From NCBI RefSeq assembly GCF_052114085.1, contig NZ_JBFREB010000001.1, positions 1,984,001 through 2,048,000 on the forward strand: DNA of 64,000 nucleotides, given 5' to 3'. The notes beneath the pieces were generated by a model that worked only from the letters and a program-made list of their open reading frames with translations, was not told the origin of the DNA and ran no database searches. A program made the translations under genes and the position numbers. Below, piece by piece: positions 54,973-63,776 of this stretch. Within the stretch, counting starts at the first letter, position 1; every line of letters begins with the position of its first letter. The stretch is from Leifsonia sp052114085 (GTDB lineage Bacteria; Actinomycetota; Actinomycetes; Actinomycetales; Microbacteriaceae).

Positions 54973-55336
54973 GGGCCGGCTGATACGCCGGGTTCTGTCG
55001 CGGTGCGTGCACCGCGGACGGCCATCTATCTCGGGACGACGTTACCGCCGCCCTCCAGCGGTCTACCCGGGGACGAGACGAGCAGCCTCATGGTCCCCTG
55101 TCCGACCTTGCTCCGGGCGAGGTTTACCCAGCCGGCCGGGTCACCCCGGCCGCTGGTGGTCTCTTACACCACCGTTTCACCCTTACCGCGGGCGTGAGCC
55201 CACGGCGGTCTACTTTCTGTTGCACTTTCTCGCGGGTTGCCCCGGGTGGGTGTTACCCACCGCCCTGCTCTGCGGAGCCCGGACGTTCCTCGGCGGCCCG
55301 CTGACGCGGACCGACGCGACCGTCTTGCCGACCCAT
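54973..55336 (-). ncRNA. rnpB: RNase P RNA, bacterial class A
   Basis: Read leftward, the sequence has the conserved P4 strand GAGGAACGTCCGGGCTC, then CAGGGCGG, GGGTAACACCCACC, AGAAAGTAGACCGCC, GGTAAGGGTGAAACGGTG, CCTCGCCCGGAGCAAGG and the 3' core AGATAGATGGCCG with ACAGAACCCGGC. These are hallmarks of type A RNase P RNA, which matures the 5' ends of tRNAs. The ends are estimated from the P1 pairing (GGTCGGC with GCCGGCC) and may be off by several bases. Confidence 0.93.
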
Positions 55337-55374
55337 TCCGGGCTCAACCCTAGCGCAGGCGCCCCCGGTGCGGA

Positions 55375-56109
55375 TCAGAGGCCGGAGTCTTCTCCACGGA
55401 CGAGGATCGCACTGCTGTCCGGGCACAGCACGACGTCGTCGGGCGCCGCTCGACGGATGTCGGAGAGGTCGGACTCGGTCAGCTTCACGTTGGAGCCGAG
55501 GGACACCCCGCGGACCAGCGCCGCGGCCCCGAGACCGTAACGGGCACGCTGCCGTTCGTACAGCTCCACCAGGTCGGCCGGGAGCGCATCGGCGATCGTG
55601 GCACGGTCGGCCGCCACCGCCTTGCGCTGCACCTCGACCTTGCCGCCCTCGTCGGCGCGCTGCGCCTCCAGGGCTTCGACCCGGCTGTTCAGTCCCGCGC
55701 GCTCCGCCTCCACGGCCGCGAGCGTCTCCTCGAGACCCTCCACGCGTTCCATGACGGTCAACTCGATCTCTTCGAGGTCGTCTTTGCGCTTGGCGAGCGA
55801 GGCGAGTTCGGCCTCGAGCGCCTGGACGTCTTTCACGGAGGAGGTCTGCTGCACGCGGTCGCTGTCGCGCTTCACGCGCGCCTCGACGATCTCGACGTCG
55901 GACTCCACCCGCTTCAGCTCGGCGCGGGCGTCCTCCAGCTCACCGGTGGCGGCGATCCACCGGGCGCGCAAGGCGTCGACCTCCGGTTGCAGTTTCGCCA
56001 GCTCTGCCGCCTGCGGGAGGTTCTTGAGGGCGTGCGCGAGCTGCGCCAGGCGGGTATCGGCGGCCTGAAGGCGTAGGAGTTCGTTCTGGTCGGCGGGACT
56101 GGCTTTCAC
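55375..56109 (-). CDS. Coiled-coil protein with degenerate C4 zinc ribbon (DUF164/YbjQ-like CdsZ type)
   Basis: 244 residues. Residues about 20-170 form a long antiparallel coiled coil with regular heptads; the C-terminal 50 residues align with the zf-RING_7 ribbon (LTESDLSDIRRAAPDDVVLCPDSSAILVR). In relatives this ribbon has four cysteines; here only one Cys remains in the whole protein, so zinc binding is lost. Position between a Nif3-like gene and rnpB is as in other actinobacteria. The RNase H gene often found here is absent. GTG start with GAAGGAAG upstream. Confidence 0.85.
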   Translation of the reverse strand: MKASPADQNELLRLQAADTRLAQLAHALKNLPQAAELAKLQPEVDALRARWIAATGELEDARAELKRVESDVEIVEARVKRDSDRVQQTSSVKDVQALEAELASLAKRKDDLEEIELTVMERVEGLEETLAAVEAERAGLNSRVEALEAQRADEGGKVEVQRKAVAADRATIADALPADLVELYERQRARYGLGAAALVRGVSLGSNVKLTESDLSDIRRAAPDDVVLCPDSSAILVRGEDSGL

Positions 56110-56137
56110 GATGCGGTGCTTCCTTCGTGCGGGGTGG

Positions 56138-56956
56138 TCATTGCAGGATGGCGAAATCCCAGGGGTCGGTGCGCAGCTCGCTCACGACGACCTCGGTGCC
56201 GGGGAGGGCCGCGCGCAGCTGCTCAGCCGCGGTGTCGAGCCACAACCACTCACTGGCCCAGTGCGACACGTCGAGGAGGGCGGGGCCACCACCGAGGGTG
56301 GCCTGTTCTCGCGCCTCGGATGCCGGATGATGCCGGAGGTCGGCGGTGATGTACACGTCGGCTCCGCGGACGGCCTCATTGCTGAGCAGGGAGTCGCCAG
56401 CGCCACCGCAGACGGCGACGCGGGTCACCGGCTGGTGGTAATCGCCCGCCGCGCGGACACCGCCGGCGGTGGCGGGGAGGATGTCGGCGAGCGCGCGGGC
56501 CAGCAGCCCGAGAGTCGTGGGCTGAGGGAGATCGCCGACCCGGCCGATCCCCGTGACGCCGTCTGACGACGGCGCGATGGGACGGGTGTTGCGCAGGCCG
56601 AGCCGGGCGGCCAGCACGTCGCTGGTGCCGTCGGCGACGACGTCGGCCGTGGTGTGGGCGGCGTACAGGGCGACCCCGCCCCGGATCAACCGTGCGAGCA
56701 GGGCGCCCTTGTAGCGGTCTTCCGCGATGCTCGTCACCCCGCGCAGGAGGAGCGGATGGTGCGCGATGAGCAGGTCTGCGCGGAGCTCGACCGCTTCGTC
56801 GACGGTGGCGGCCACCGCATCCACCGCGAGCAGGATGCGCCCGACCTCGGCCGCCGGATCGCCTGTGACGAGACCCGGCGCATCCCAGCTCTCGGCACCC
56901 GCGAGGGGCCAGAGCTGCTCCACGGTGTCGCGGACGGAGGCGAGAGTTTTCGGCAC
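56138..56956 (-). CDS. Nif3-like dinuclear metal centre protein
   Basis: 272 residues. NIF3/YbgI family, a hexameric ring protein with a two-metal site and uncertain function. SWDAPGLVTGD start motif, LIAHHPLLLRG with His ligands, AAHTTADVV, and the C-terminal VCGGAGDSLL and DVSHWASE carrying His and Glu ligands are visible. GTG start at 56956 with TAGGCT 7 bases upstream. Co-oriented with the coiled-coil gene 28 bases downstream. Confidence 0.92.
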   Translation of the reverse strand: MPKTLASVRDTVEQLWPLAGAESWDAPGLVTGDPAAEVGRILLAVDAVAATVDEAVELRADLLIAHHPLLLRGVTSIAEDRYKGALLARLIRGGVALYAAHTTADVVADGTSDVLAARLGLRNTRPIAPSSDGVTGIGRVGDLPQPTTLGLLARALADILPATAGGVRAAGDYHQPVTRVAVCGGAGDSLLSNEAVRGADVYITADLRHHPASEAREQATLGGGPALLDVSHWASEWLWLDTAAEQLRAALPGTEVVVSELRTDPWDFAILQ

Positions 56957-56963
56957 GTCGATC

Positions 56964-56969
56964 AGCCTA
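56964..56969 (-). promoter_or_regulatory. -10 hexamer of the Nif3-like gene, leaderless type
   Basis: TAGGCT on the minus strand, 7 bases before the GTG. Confidence 0.55.
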
Positions 56970-57019
56970 CGGGATGGGTCTCGGCCGAGGACCGACGGAA
57001 TCGGTTCTGTGGACGGCGG

Positions 57020-59122
57020 TCAGGCTGTGGACAACTCCCGATCCGCCGCCAGCTCCTGTCGGCGGACGGCGGGAGCCGCCGAGACCAGCACGCCGAACAG
57101 ACCGATCACGAGCGCGATCACGACTCCGATGTTGCTCGTGCCGATGCCGGCCTGCGGATCGATGCCCACCCAGCGGAAGAGATACCCCTCCCACTGCAGC
57201 CAGGGCAGCCGTGAGCTGATGGTCCCCCATCCCACCACGGTGCCGGCCACGAGCAGCGCGAGATTCGTCCAGCGCCAATCCGGGTACACACCGCCACGCG
57301 TCAGCAGCGACTGCTGGTGGAGGCGCCGCGTCCGCAGCATCATCTCGCCCGAGAAGACGCCCACCCAGGCGGCCACCGGCACGGACAGCGCCGTCGGAAC
57401 GCCCCGGATCACCGCGGACAGATCGGTCACGCTCGCCGCCAGCACCCCGCCCGCGATCGCGACCGCCACACCTGCCGCGAGGGTGCTCCACCGCCGCCCG
57501 AGCCGCACACCGAGGGCGTCGATCGTGAAACCGGTCGAGTAGAGCGTCAGCACGAGAGCGCTGACGAGCGACAACCCGACGGCGAGCAGGAGCGGAACCG
57601 GATACCAGCCGGGCAGCCCGAGATCGACGAGAGCGGCGACGGGATCCTGGGCCAGCTCTCCCGCCAGCTCTGGGTTGGATGCCGCCAGCAGGCCGCCGTA
57701 CGAGACCAGAATGAACGGCGGCACCGCCGCACCGAACGTCGCCCACAGCATCGCGGCGCCGCCCGACGAGAGCGGTTGCTGGTAGCGCGCCACCTCCGAA
57801 CTGCTCATCGCCCAGGCCAGCCCGACGTAGCTGAACACCAGCACGGCGCCGGTGACGACGTGGGTCCAGATGGCGTCAGGGGCGACGAGAGCACTCGTCA
57901 CATCCACATGCCGCCAGGTCGCCATCACCATCAGCACTATCAGGACGGCGGACGCGATGGTGAGCACCAGCTGCACCCGCGCGACCAGCGCATAGCCGAC
58001 GAACGCGATGGCGGCGGCCACGACGATGGTCGCGGCGAGCGCGACCGATGTCGCGCCGACCGCGTTGCCGGGCCACTGCTCCCCTTCGGTGAGCGAACCG
58101 GCCGCCGACCCCGCCAGCCAGAGGAGCACCGCGCCCCAGAACAGCTTCACGACGAGGGCGAGGACGGTCGGGATGACATTCCCCCGCAATCCGAAGAACG
58201 CGCGCGACGCGACCAGGGTGGGCTGACCACTCCACTTGCCCGCCAGGGTGCCGACTCCGAGTGGAAGGAACGACAGCGCTACTCCGACGAGCGTCGCCAC
58301 CAGAAGCTGCCGCAGGCTGAGGCCCAGGACGAACAGGGTGGCGCCGACGCCGACGCTGATGAGGGATGAGGTGCCCGCGAACCAGAGCCAGAACATCCGC
58401 GAGGCGCGACCCACCCGGCGCTCCAGGGGTGCGGGCTCGAGGTCGGCCGACTCGGGCGCGAAGATGCTCCGGCGGACGTGGCGACCGCCGAGGGGTTCGC
58501 GGGCGTCGGAGGGCGGCGCGGGCGCGGGCGGAGTGGATTGCGGGATGGACGTCTTCGCGGGGTCGTCGGCGGCGCGAGGCGGGTCGGCGGCCGGAGATTC
58601 TCTTTCGGTTACCGACTCCGCGTGCGGCGGGGTCTCCAGGGCGACGACGGGGAGCAGAGGTACGGGTTCGGAGTCGCGTGGAGCCAGCTCCGGCGGCACC
58701 AGGCCGAGGGGCTCCGCCCGGGCGACGGGCTGGAACGTGGGCGGCTCCACCGGCTCCGGCTCCGGCTCTGCGACCGGTTCCGCTCGCTGGATCGGGATCG
58801 CCGCGGTCGCCACCCACGGACTGAACGTCGGTTCGGGCCCGGTTTGCTCGCGCCTGACCGGCAGGTCGTCGAAGCTGATCAACCCGGTCGACGGCTCGCC
58901 CCTGCCGTCCCCGTCGTCGTCGTCCGCATCCTGTGCTTCCCCCTCCCCGGACGCGTGTTCCGTCACGGGATCCCGCTGGACGACGATCGGAATGGCGGAC
59001 GTGATCCGTGCCACCTCCTCCTCCAGCGCGCTGGCGAGCTCGTCATCGCTGTGCCGGTCATCGCTGTGCCGGTCATCGCTGTGCCGCTCACCGCTGTGCC
59101 GCTCGCGCGCTGCCCCGTCCAT
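57020..59122 (-). CDS. NCS1-type (purine-cytosine permease-like) transporter with long disordered N-terminus
   Basis: 700 residues. The last 460 hold about 12 hydrophobic segments with RASRMFWLWFAGTSSLISVGVG and FFGLRGNVIP, fitting the NCS1 cytosine/purine/allantoin permease family. The first 240 residues are acidic and proline-rich, beginning with tandem HSDDR units (about 9-27) encoded by a 15-bp DNA repeat. Usual family members have a short N-terminus. ATG start with TAGTCT 6 bases upstream. Substrate unknown. Confidence 0.85.
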   Translation of the reverse strand: MDGAARERHSGERHSDDRHSDDRHSDDELASALEEEVARITSAIPIVVQRDPVTEHASGEGEAQDADDDDGDGRGEPSTGLISFDDLPVRREQTGPEPTFSPWVATAAIPIQRAEPVAEPEPEPVEPPTFQPVARAEPLGLVPPELAPRDSEPVPLLPVVALETPPHAESVTERESPAADPPRAADDPAKTSIPQSTPPAPAPPSDAREPLGGRHVRRSIFAPESADLEPAPLERRVGRASRMFWLWFAGTSSLISVGVGATLFVLGLSLRQLLVATLVGVALSFLPLGVGTLAGKWSGQPTLVASRAFFGLRGNVIPTVLALVVKLFWGAVLLWLAGSAAGSLTEGEQWPGNAVGATSVALAATIVVAAAIAFVGYALVARVQLVLTIASAVLIVLMVMATWRHVDVTSALVAPDAIWTHVVTGAVLVFSYVGLAWAMSSSEVARYQQPLSSGGAAMLWATFGAAVPPFILVSYGGLLAASNPELAGELAQDPVAALVDLGLPGWYPVPLLLAVGLSLVSALVLTLYSTGFTIDALGVRLGRRWSTLAAGVAVAIAGGVLAASVTDLSAVIRGVPTALSVPVAAWVGVFSGEMMLRTRRLHQQSLLTRGGVYPDWRWTNLALLVAGTVVGWGTISSRLPWLQWEGYLFRWVGIDPQAGIGTSNIGVVIALVIGLFGVLVSAAPAVRRQELAADRELSTA

Positions 59123-59128
59123 GACGCC

Positions 59129-59134
59129 AGACTA
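59129..59134 (-). promoter_or_regulatory. -10 hexamer of the NCS1-type permease gene, leaderless type
   Basis: TAGTCT on the minus strand, 6 bases before the ATG. Confidence 0.5.
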
Positions 59135-59179
59135 CGACGCGCCGCACCCCCGGGTGGAGAGGCGACCTGCCCGGCGAAG

Positions 59180-59185
59180 TACCAT
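59180..59185 (+). promoter_or_regulatory. -10 hexamer of thyA, leaderless type
   Basis: TACCAT, 6 bases before the GTG of thyA. Confidence 0.45.
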
Positions 59186-59191
59186 CGGAAC

Positions 59192-59998
59192 GTGAGCCAG
59201 ATTCCCACCCCGTACGAGGACCTACTGCGCGACGTTCTGGCGAACGGCACGCATAAATCCGACCGCACCGGGACCGGCACGCGCAGCGTCTTCGGCCGCC
59301 AGCTGCGGTTCGACCTCGCGGACGGCTTCCCGCTCATCACGACGAAGCGCGTCCATTTCAAGTCGATCGCCTATGAGCTGCTGTGGTTCCTCCGCGGCGA
59401 GAGCAACGTCGGCTGGCTGCGCGACAACGGCGTGACCATCTGGGACGAATGGGCCGATCAGGATGGGGAACTCGGCCCGGTCTACGGCGTGCAGTGGCGC
59501 TCCTGGCCGACGCCGGATGGGCGCCACATCGATCAGATCCAACAGGTCATCGACACTCTGCGCACCGACCCGGACTCCCGCCGCATCATCGTCTCGGCCT
59601 GGAACGTCGCCGAGATCCCCGACATGGCCCTCGCGCCGTGCCACGCGTTCTTCCAGTTCTACGTCGCCGACGGCAAGCTCTCGTGCCAGCTGTACCAGCG
59701 CAGCGCCGACATGTTCCTCGGCGTCCCGTTCAATATCGCGAGCTACGCGCTCCTGACGCTCATGGTCGCCCAGCAAGTGGGCCTCGAACCGGGCGAGTTC
59801 GTCTGGACCGGCGGCGATGTCCACATCTACGACAACCACGTGGAGCAGGTCACGGAACAGCTCACGCGCGACCCCTTCCCCGCGCCGACGCTGCGTTTCG
59901 CCCGCACGCCGGACAGCATCTTCGACTACCGCTTCGAGGACTTCGTCGTCGAGGACTACCAGCACCATCCCGCGATCCGCGCCGCCGTCGCCGTATGA
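59192..59998 (+). CDS. thyA: Thymidylate synthase
   Basis: 268 residues. Makes dTMP from dUMP with methylene-tetrahydrofolate. Classical ThyA: SDRTGTGTRSVFG, ELLWFLRGESNVGWL, the catalytic Cys150 in APCHAFFQFYV, QRSADMFLGVPFNIASYA and the folate end AVAV. The GTG at 59192 matches the family start. Overlaps folA by ATGA, so the folate product is recycled by a co-translated reductase. Confidence 0.96.
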   Translation: MSQIPTPYEDLLRDVLANGTHKSDRTGTGTRSVFGRQLRFDLADGFPLITTKRVHFKSIAYELLWFLRGESNVGWLRDNGVTIWDEWADQDGELGPVYGVQWRSWPTPDGRHIDQIQQVIDTLRTDPDSRRIIVSAWNVAEIPDMALAPCHAFFQFYVADGKLSCQLYQRSADMFLGVPFNIASYALLTLMVAQQVGLEPGEFVWTGGDVHIYDNHVEQVTEQLTRDPFPAPTLRFARTPDSIFDYRFEDFVVEDYQHHPAIRAAVAV

Positions 59999-60477
59999 CG
60001 CTCGCGCTCATCTGGGCGCAGGCCCACGACCGCGTCATCGGGGCGGACGGCGTGATGCCGTGGCACCTGACAGAGGATCTCCGCCACTTCCGCGCGTTGA
60101 CCGGGAACGATCCGGTGATCATGGGGCGTCGCACCTGGGAATCGCTCCCTCAGCGCTACCGTCCCCTTCCGGGACGCGAGAACGTGGTGGTCACCCGCCA
60201 GCAGGACTGGGAAGCCCCCGGCGCGACCGTCGTGCATTCTGTCGACGACGCTCGAGCGGCAGCAGGTGACACCTCCATCGTCTGGGTGATCGGCGGCGCC
60301 GAGCTCTACGGCCAGACTCTGCCGATCGCCGACCGGCTGGAGGTCACGGAGATCGACCTCGCCGTCGAAGGCGACGCGCAGGCGCCCGACCCCGGCCCCG
60401 GCTGGAGCATCGACGCCGGTGAATGGCGCACTGCCGCCAACGGCCTGCGCTACCGCTTCCTCACCTACACCCGCTGA
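59995..60477 (+). CDS. folA: Dihydrofolate reductase
   Basis: 160 residues. Regenerates tetrahydrofolate after ThyA. LIWAQAHDRVIGADGVMPWHLTEDLRHF with the active-site acidic residue, VIMGRRTWESLP and VIGGAELY are the standard motifs. Start overlaps the thyA stop. Confidence 0.96.
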   Translation: MTLALIWAQAHDRVIGADGVMPWHLTEDLRHFRALTGNDPVIMGRRTWESLPQRYRPLPGRENVVVTRQQDWEAPGATVVHSVDDARAAAGDTSIVWVIGGAELYGQTLPIADRLEVTEIDLAVEGDAQAPDPGPGWSIDAGEWRTAANGLRYRFLTYTR

Positions 60478-60505
60478 CCGCCCCGGCATTCCGACCTCAG
60501 CGCCC

Positions 60506-61150
60506 TCAGCCGAGGCCGGCCACCAGGTTCACCGTCGCCGCGACGATGACCGTCCCGAAGAGGTACGACAGCAGCACGTGGTGCAGGATCGAGCGGCGGA
60601 TGTACGAGCTGGAGATGTCCGTGTCCGACACCTGGAACGTCATCCCGAGCGTGAACGACAGGTAGGCGAAGTCGCTGTACTGCGGCAGCTCCTTCTGGTT
60701 GAAGTCGATCCCGCCTCCGGAACGGTAGAACAGCCGGGCATAGCGCAGCGCGTACAGGGTGTGCACCAGCGTCCACGACAAAGCCACCGACACGACGGCG
60801 AGCAGAGCGACGCCCAGCTGCTTCCCGCCGCTGAGGTGCTTGGCGTCGACGAGGATGTAGACCACGGCCACCACGCTGGCGGCAGCGGCGAGGATGAGGA
60901 TGAGATCGGCCGTGCGACGTCCCGGATCCTCCAGGGTCGCGTGGCTCTTGGTCGACTCGCCGTCCAGGCGCCAGACCGCGCCCCACACCCAGGTGACGTA
61001 GACCAGACAGGCCGCCGCCCATCCCGCGATGATCGCGTAATGCCAGGCGTTGAGGATGCCGACCCCCACACCGACGACCAGGCCTGCGGCGAGCGCCGTC
61101 GACATCTTGATGCGGGTGCGCCCGCGGCGGCGCTTCAGTTCGTCGGTCAC
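60506..61150 (-). CDS. DUF1345 membrane protein
   Basis: 214 residues with about five transmembrane segments. LVHTLYALRYARLFY and the conserved YSDFAYLSFTLGMTFQVSDTDI mark the DUF1345 family; function unknown. GTG start; no clear -10. Convergent with folA and divergent from the aminotransferase. Confidence 0.88.
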   Translation of the reverse strand: MTDELKRRRGRTRIKMSTALAAGLVVGVGVGILNAWHYAIIAGWAAACLVYVTWVWGAVWRLDGESTKSHATLEDPGRRTADLILILAAAASVVAVVYILVDAKHLSGGKQLGVALLAVVSVALSWTLVHTLYALRYARLFYRSGGGIDFNQKELPQYSDFAYLSFTLGMTFQVSDTDISSSYIRRSILHHVLLSYLFGTVIVAATVNLVAGLG

Positions 61151-61199
61151 ACTTCGGATGTTCGCACACGTCGGCCGAGCGGCCCGGCCAGCACGCCGG

Positions 61200-61205
61200 T
61201 ACGAT
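61200..61205 (+). promoter_or_regulatory. -10 hexamer of the aminotransferase gene, leaderless type
   Basis: TACGAT, 7 bases before the GTG. Confidence 0.45.
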
Positions 61206-61212
61206 CGATGAC

Positions 61213-62511
61213 GTGACGTCCGCTACCGTTTCGCCCTCGCCCCTGGCCGACCTCGACACCGCCGCGCTCCGTGAGGCGCACTCCGCGTTCGCGCGCGCTT
61301 ACGACGAGCTGAAGGCCGCCGGCCTGAAGCTCGACCTGACGCGGGGCAAGCCGTCCGCCGAGCAGCTGGATCTGTCGAACGACCTGCTGCACCTGCCGGA
61401 CGGCCGCTTCCGCGACGCGGCAGGCACCGACCTCCGCAACTACGGCGGAGCGACCGGACTGCCGGAGCTGCGGGCGATCTTCTCGGACGCGTTGCGCGTC
61501 CCGGTCGACCAGCTCCTCGCGCTCGGCAACTCCAGCCTCACGCTGATGCACGACACCATCGCGTTCGCGCTGCTGCAGGGCGTCCCGGGCGGCGAGTTGC
61601 CGTGGAGCAGCACAGGCATCTCGTTCCTCGCGCCGGTTCCCGGCTATGACCGTCACTTCACGATCGCGGAGCGGTTCGGCATCAGGCTCATCCCGGTGCC
61701 CACGGACAAGAACGGCCCGGACATCGAGGCCGTGGCCTCCCTGCTCGAAACCGACGACAGCATCCGCGGGATGTTCTGCGTCCCCGTGTACTCGAACCCG
61801 ACCGGCGCGGTCTACTCCGAGGAGGTGGTGCGCGCCCTCGTCTCGCTGCCCGCTGCCCCCGACTTCCGCCTGATCTGGGACAACGCGTACGCGGTCCACC
61901 ACCTGACGGACGAGCGCCCCGAGCCGTTCGACGTGCTCGCGCTGGCCGCCGAGGCCGGCAACCCCGACCGTCCGCTGGTCTTCGCCTCCACCTCGAAGGT
62001 CACCTACCCGGGGTCCGGCGTCTCGTTCTTCGGTGCCTCACCCGCGAACGTCGAGTGGATGCTGCACCAGCTCTCCGCCCAGAGCATCGGTCCGGACAAA
62101 CTCAACCAGCTCCGCCACGTCGAACTGCTGAAGGACGCGGACGGCCTCGCCGCCCACATGGAGAAGCACCGCGCCATCCTGGAGCCGAAATTCGCCGCGG
62201 TGGATGCCGCCTTCACCGAGCGCCTCCGGCCGTGGGGCGCCGGGTCGTGGGCGCTGCCCGCCGGGGGATACTTCGTCAGCCTCGACGTCGCCGACGGCGC
62301 GGCGAAGCGCGCCGTGCAGCTCGCGAAGGAGGCCGGGATCGCGGTCACGCCCGCCGGAGCCACCTTCCCGTACGGCGACGACCCGCGCGACGCGAACATC
62401 CGCATCGCGCCGACCTTCCCGCCGCTGGGTGAGTTGACGACGGCGCTCGACGGACTGTGCACGGCGATCCTGCTCGCCTCGGCCGAGGCCCTGCTCGCCG
62501 ACCGGGACTGA
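61213..62511 (+). CDS. aspC: Aspartate aminotransferase, actinobacterial AspC (Rv3722c-like) type
   Basis: 432 residues. PLP aminotransferase of fold type I. LDLTRGKPSAEQLDLS, NYGGATGLPELR, GNSSLTLMHD, VPVYSNPTGAVYS and the PLP-lysine in ASTSKVTYPGSGVSFFG (Lys262) match the class reported in M. tuberculosis as the main aspartate aminotransferase. The tail RIAPTFPP carries the substrate-binding Arg. GTG start; the next gene begins 2 bases after its stop. Confidence 0.92.
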   Translation: MTSATVSPSPLADLDTAALREAHSAFARAYDELKAAGLKLDLTRGKPSAEQLDLSNDLLHLPDGRFRDAAGTDLRNYGGATGLPELRAIFSDALRVPVDQLLALGNSSLTLMHDTIAFALLQGVPGGELPWSSTGISFLAPVPGYDRHFTIAERFGIRLIPVPTDKNGPDIEAVASLLETDDSIRGMFCVPVYSNPTGAVYSEEVVRALVSLPAAPDFRLIWDNAYAVHHLTDERPEPFDVLALAAEAGNPDRPLVFASTSKVTYPGSGVSFFGASPANVEWMLHQLSAQSIGPDKLNQLRHVELLKDADGLAAHMEKHRAILEPKFAAVDAAFTERLRPWGAGSWALPAGGYFVSLDVADGAAKRAVQLAKEAGIAVTPAGATFPYGDDPRDANIRIAPTFPPLGELTTALDGLCTAILLASAEALLADRD

Positions 62512-62513
62512 CC

Positions 62514-63056
62514 GTGGGCGGCTGGGTCGTCCGCGCGAGCACCGAGGACGACTGGAAGGCGTACCGCGCCCTCCGGTTCGAGATGCTCGAGGACGCGCCG
62601 ATCGCTTTTCTTGAGACGCTGGAGCAGGCCCGCCGGCACCCCGACGAGCACTGGCAGCGGCGCGCATCCAACGTGAACCGCAGCACCCGACTGTTCGCGG
62701 CGGTGGCGGAGAATGGACGCTGGCTGGGCAGCATGGGCGGGTTCCAGTCCGCCACGTCCCACGACCCCTACCTCGTCGGCGTCTACGTGACGCCCGCCTG
62801 GCGCGGCCGCGACCGGGGGGTGACGGATGCCCTCCTCGACGCGGTCATCGACTGGGCCCAGGGACGCAGCGATCGGCTCCTGCTCGAGGTGCACGAGGAC
62901 AACGAGCCGGCCATCCGCTCGTACCTGCGCCGTGGCTTCGTCTTCACGGGACGGACGCAGCCGTATCCGCTGGACCGCACGGCGAACGAGCGGGAGATGG
63001 CGCTCCCGCTTGCCGCCGGCCGCCCCCGCACCGAGGAACGCTTTCGGAGCTTCTAG
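62514..63056 (+). CDS. GNAT-family N-acetyltransferase
   Basis: 180 residues. VVRASTEDDWKAYRALRFEML start, the acetyl-CoA loop replaced by TPAWRGRDRGVTDALLDA, then LEVHEDNEPAIRSYLRRGFVFTG, the typical C-terminal GNAT signature. Acceptor unknown. GTG start 2 bases after the aminotransferase stop implies coupling; the upstream in-frame ATG would lie inside that gene. Confidence 0.88.
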   Translation: MGGWVVRASTEDDWKAYRALRFEMLEDAPIAFLETLEQARRHPDEHWQRRASNVNRSTRLFAAVAENGRWLGSMGGFQSATSHDPYLVGVYVTPAWRGRDRGVTDALLDAVIDWAQGRSDRLLLEVHEDNEPAIRSYLRRGFVFTGRTQPYPLDRTANEREMALPLAAGRPRTEERFRSF

Positions 63057-63077
63057 GCGCGCTCCGACACGAACCGG

Positions 63078-63776
63078 TCAGACCTCGCCGAAGCCGGTGT
63101 CGACCAGGTCGGCGAGCGCATCGACCGCAGCTCGACCGTCGGCGTCCTCGGACGCGATCCGGGCGGTCGAACCGGCGGTCAGGCCGAGCGACATGATGCC
63201 CAGGAGGCTCTTGGCGTCCTTTCCGTTGACCGTCACCTTCACCGGGAACGTGTTCGCCAGCTTGACGAACTCGGCCGCTGGGCGCGCGTGCAGGCCCTCG
63301 GGGTTGCGGACCAGCACCTCGCGCTCGTAGGGGCCGCCCGCGGGCGCCGTCTGCGGCTCAGCGGGGGCTTGCTCTCTCCCGCCCGCCCACGCATCCACCG
63401 CGCCCCGCGCCGCCGCGGCCACCGCGTCGAGCGGACTCCCGGACTCGGCGGCGACCGCGGCGGCCACGCCGCCTTCGACGAACGGCACGTCGACCACGCG
63501 GACGCGGCTGCGCTGCTCCTCGTCCAGCATGTCGAGCACGGTCTCGGCGGTCAGCAGGGCGGACCCGAGGTCGCTGACGACCACGACTCCGTCGCCGCTG
63601 TCCGCTTCCGCGACGCCGGACATGACCTTCGTGAAGCTGGTCCCGATCCCCTCGTCATCGGTGCCGCCCGCGGCGACCAAGCGGACGGAGCCCGCCATCT
63701 GACCGGCGAGCTCCACCATCCCCGCCGCGATCTGCGGACTGTGCGAGACGAAGACGATCCCGACCTTCCCGCTCAT
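63078..63776 (-). CDS. dhaM: DhaM-HPr fusion: dihydroxyacetone kinase phosphoryl donor plus HPr domain
   Basis: 232 residues. N-terminal EIIA-man-like DhaM domain (1-125) with the phosphorylated His12 in VSHSPQIAAG and VVVVSDLGSALLTAE; an Ala/Pro linker (130-149); then an HPr domain (150-232) with His163 in NPEGLHARPAAEF and SLLGIMSLGL. The pair would pass phosphate from Enzyme I to the dihydroxyacetone kinase (DhaK-DhaL). It overlaps dhaL by ATGA. Confidence 0.93.
   Translation of the reverse strand: MSGKVGIVFVSHSPQIAAGMVELAGQMAGSVRLVAAGGTDDEGIGTSFTKVMSGVAEADSGDGVVVVSDLGSALLTAETVLDMLDEEQRSRVRVVDVPFVEGGVAAAVAAESGSPLDAVAAAARGAVDAWAGGREQAPAEPQTAPAGGPYEREVLVRNPEGLHARPAAEFVKLANTFPVKVTVNGKDAKSLLGIMSLGLTAGSTARIASEDADGRAAVDALADLVDTGFGEV

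Noticed and set aside
54973..55336. Open frames across the rnpB region
   Set aside because: The region carries the conserved core of RNase P RNA; overlapping open frames are incidental.
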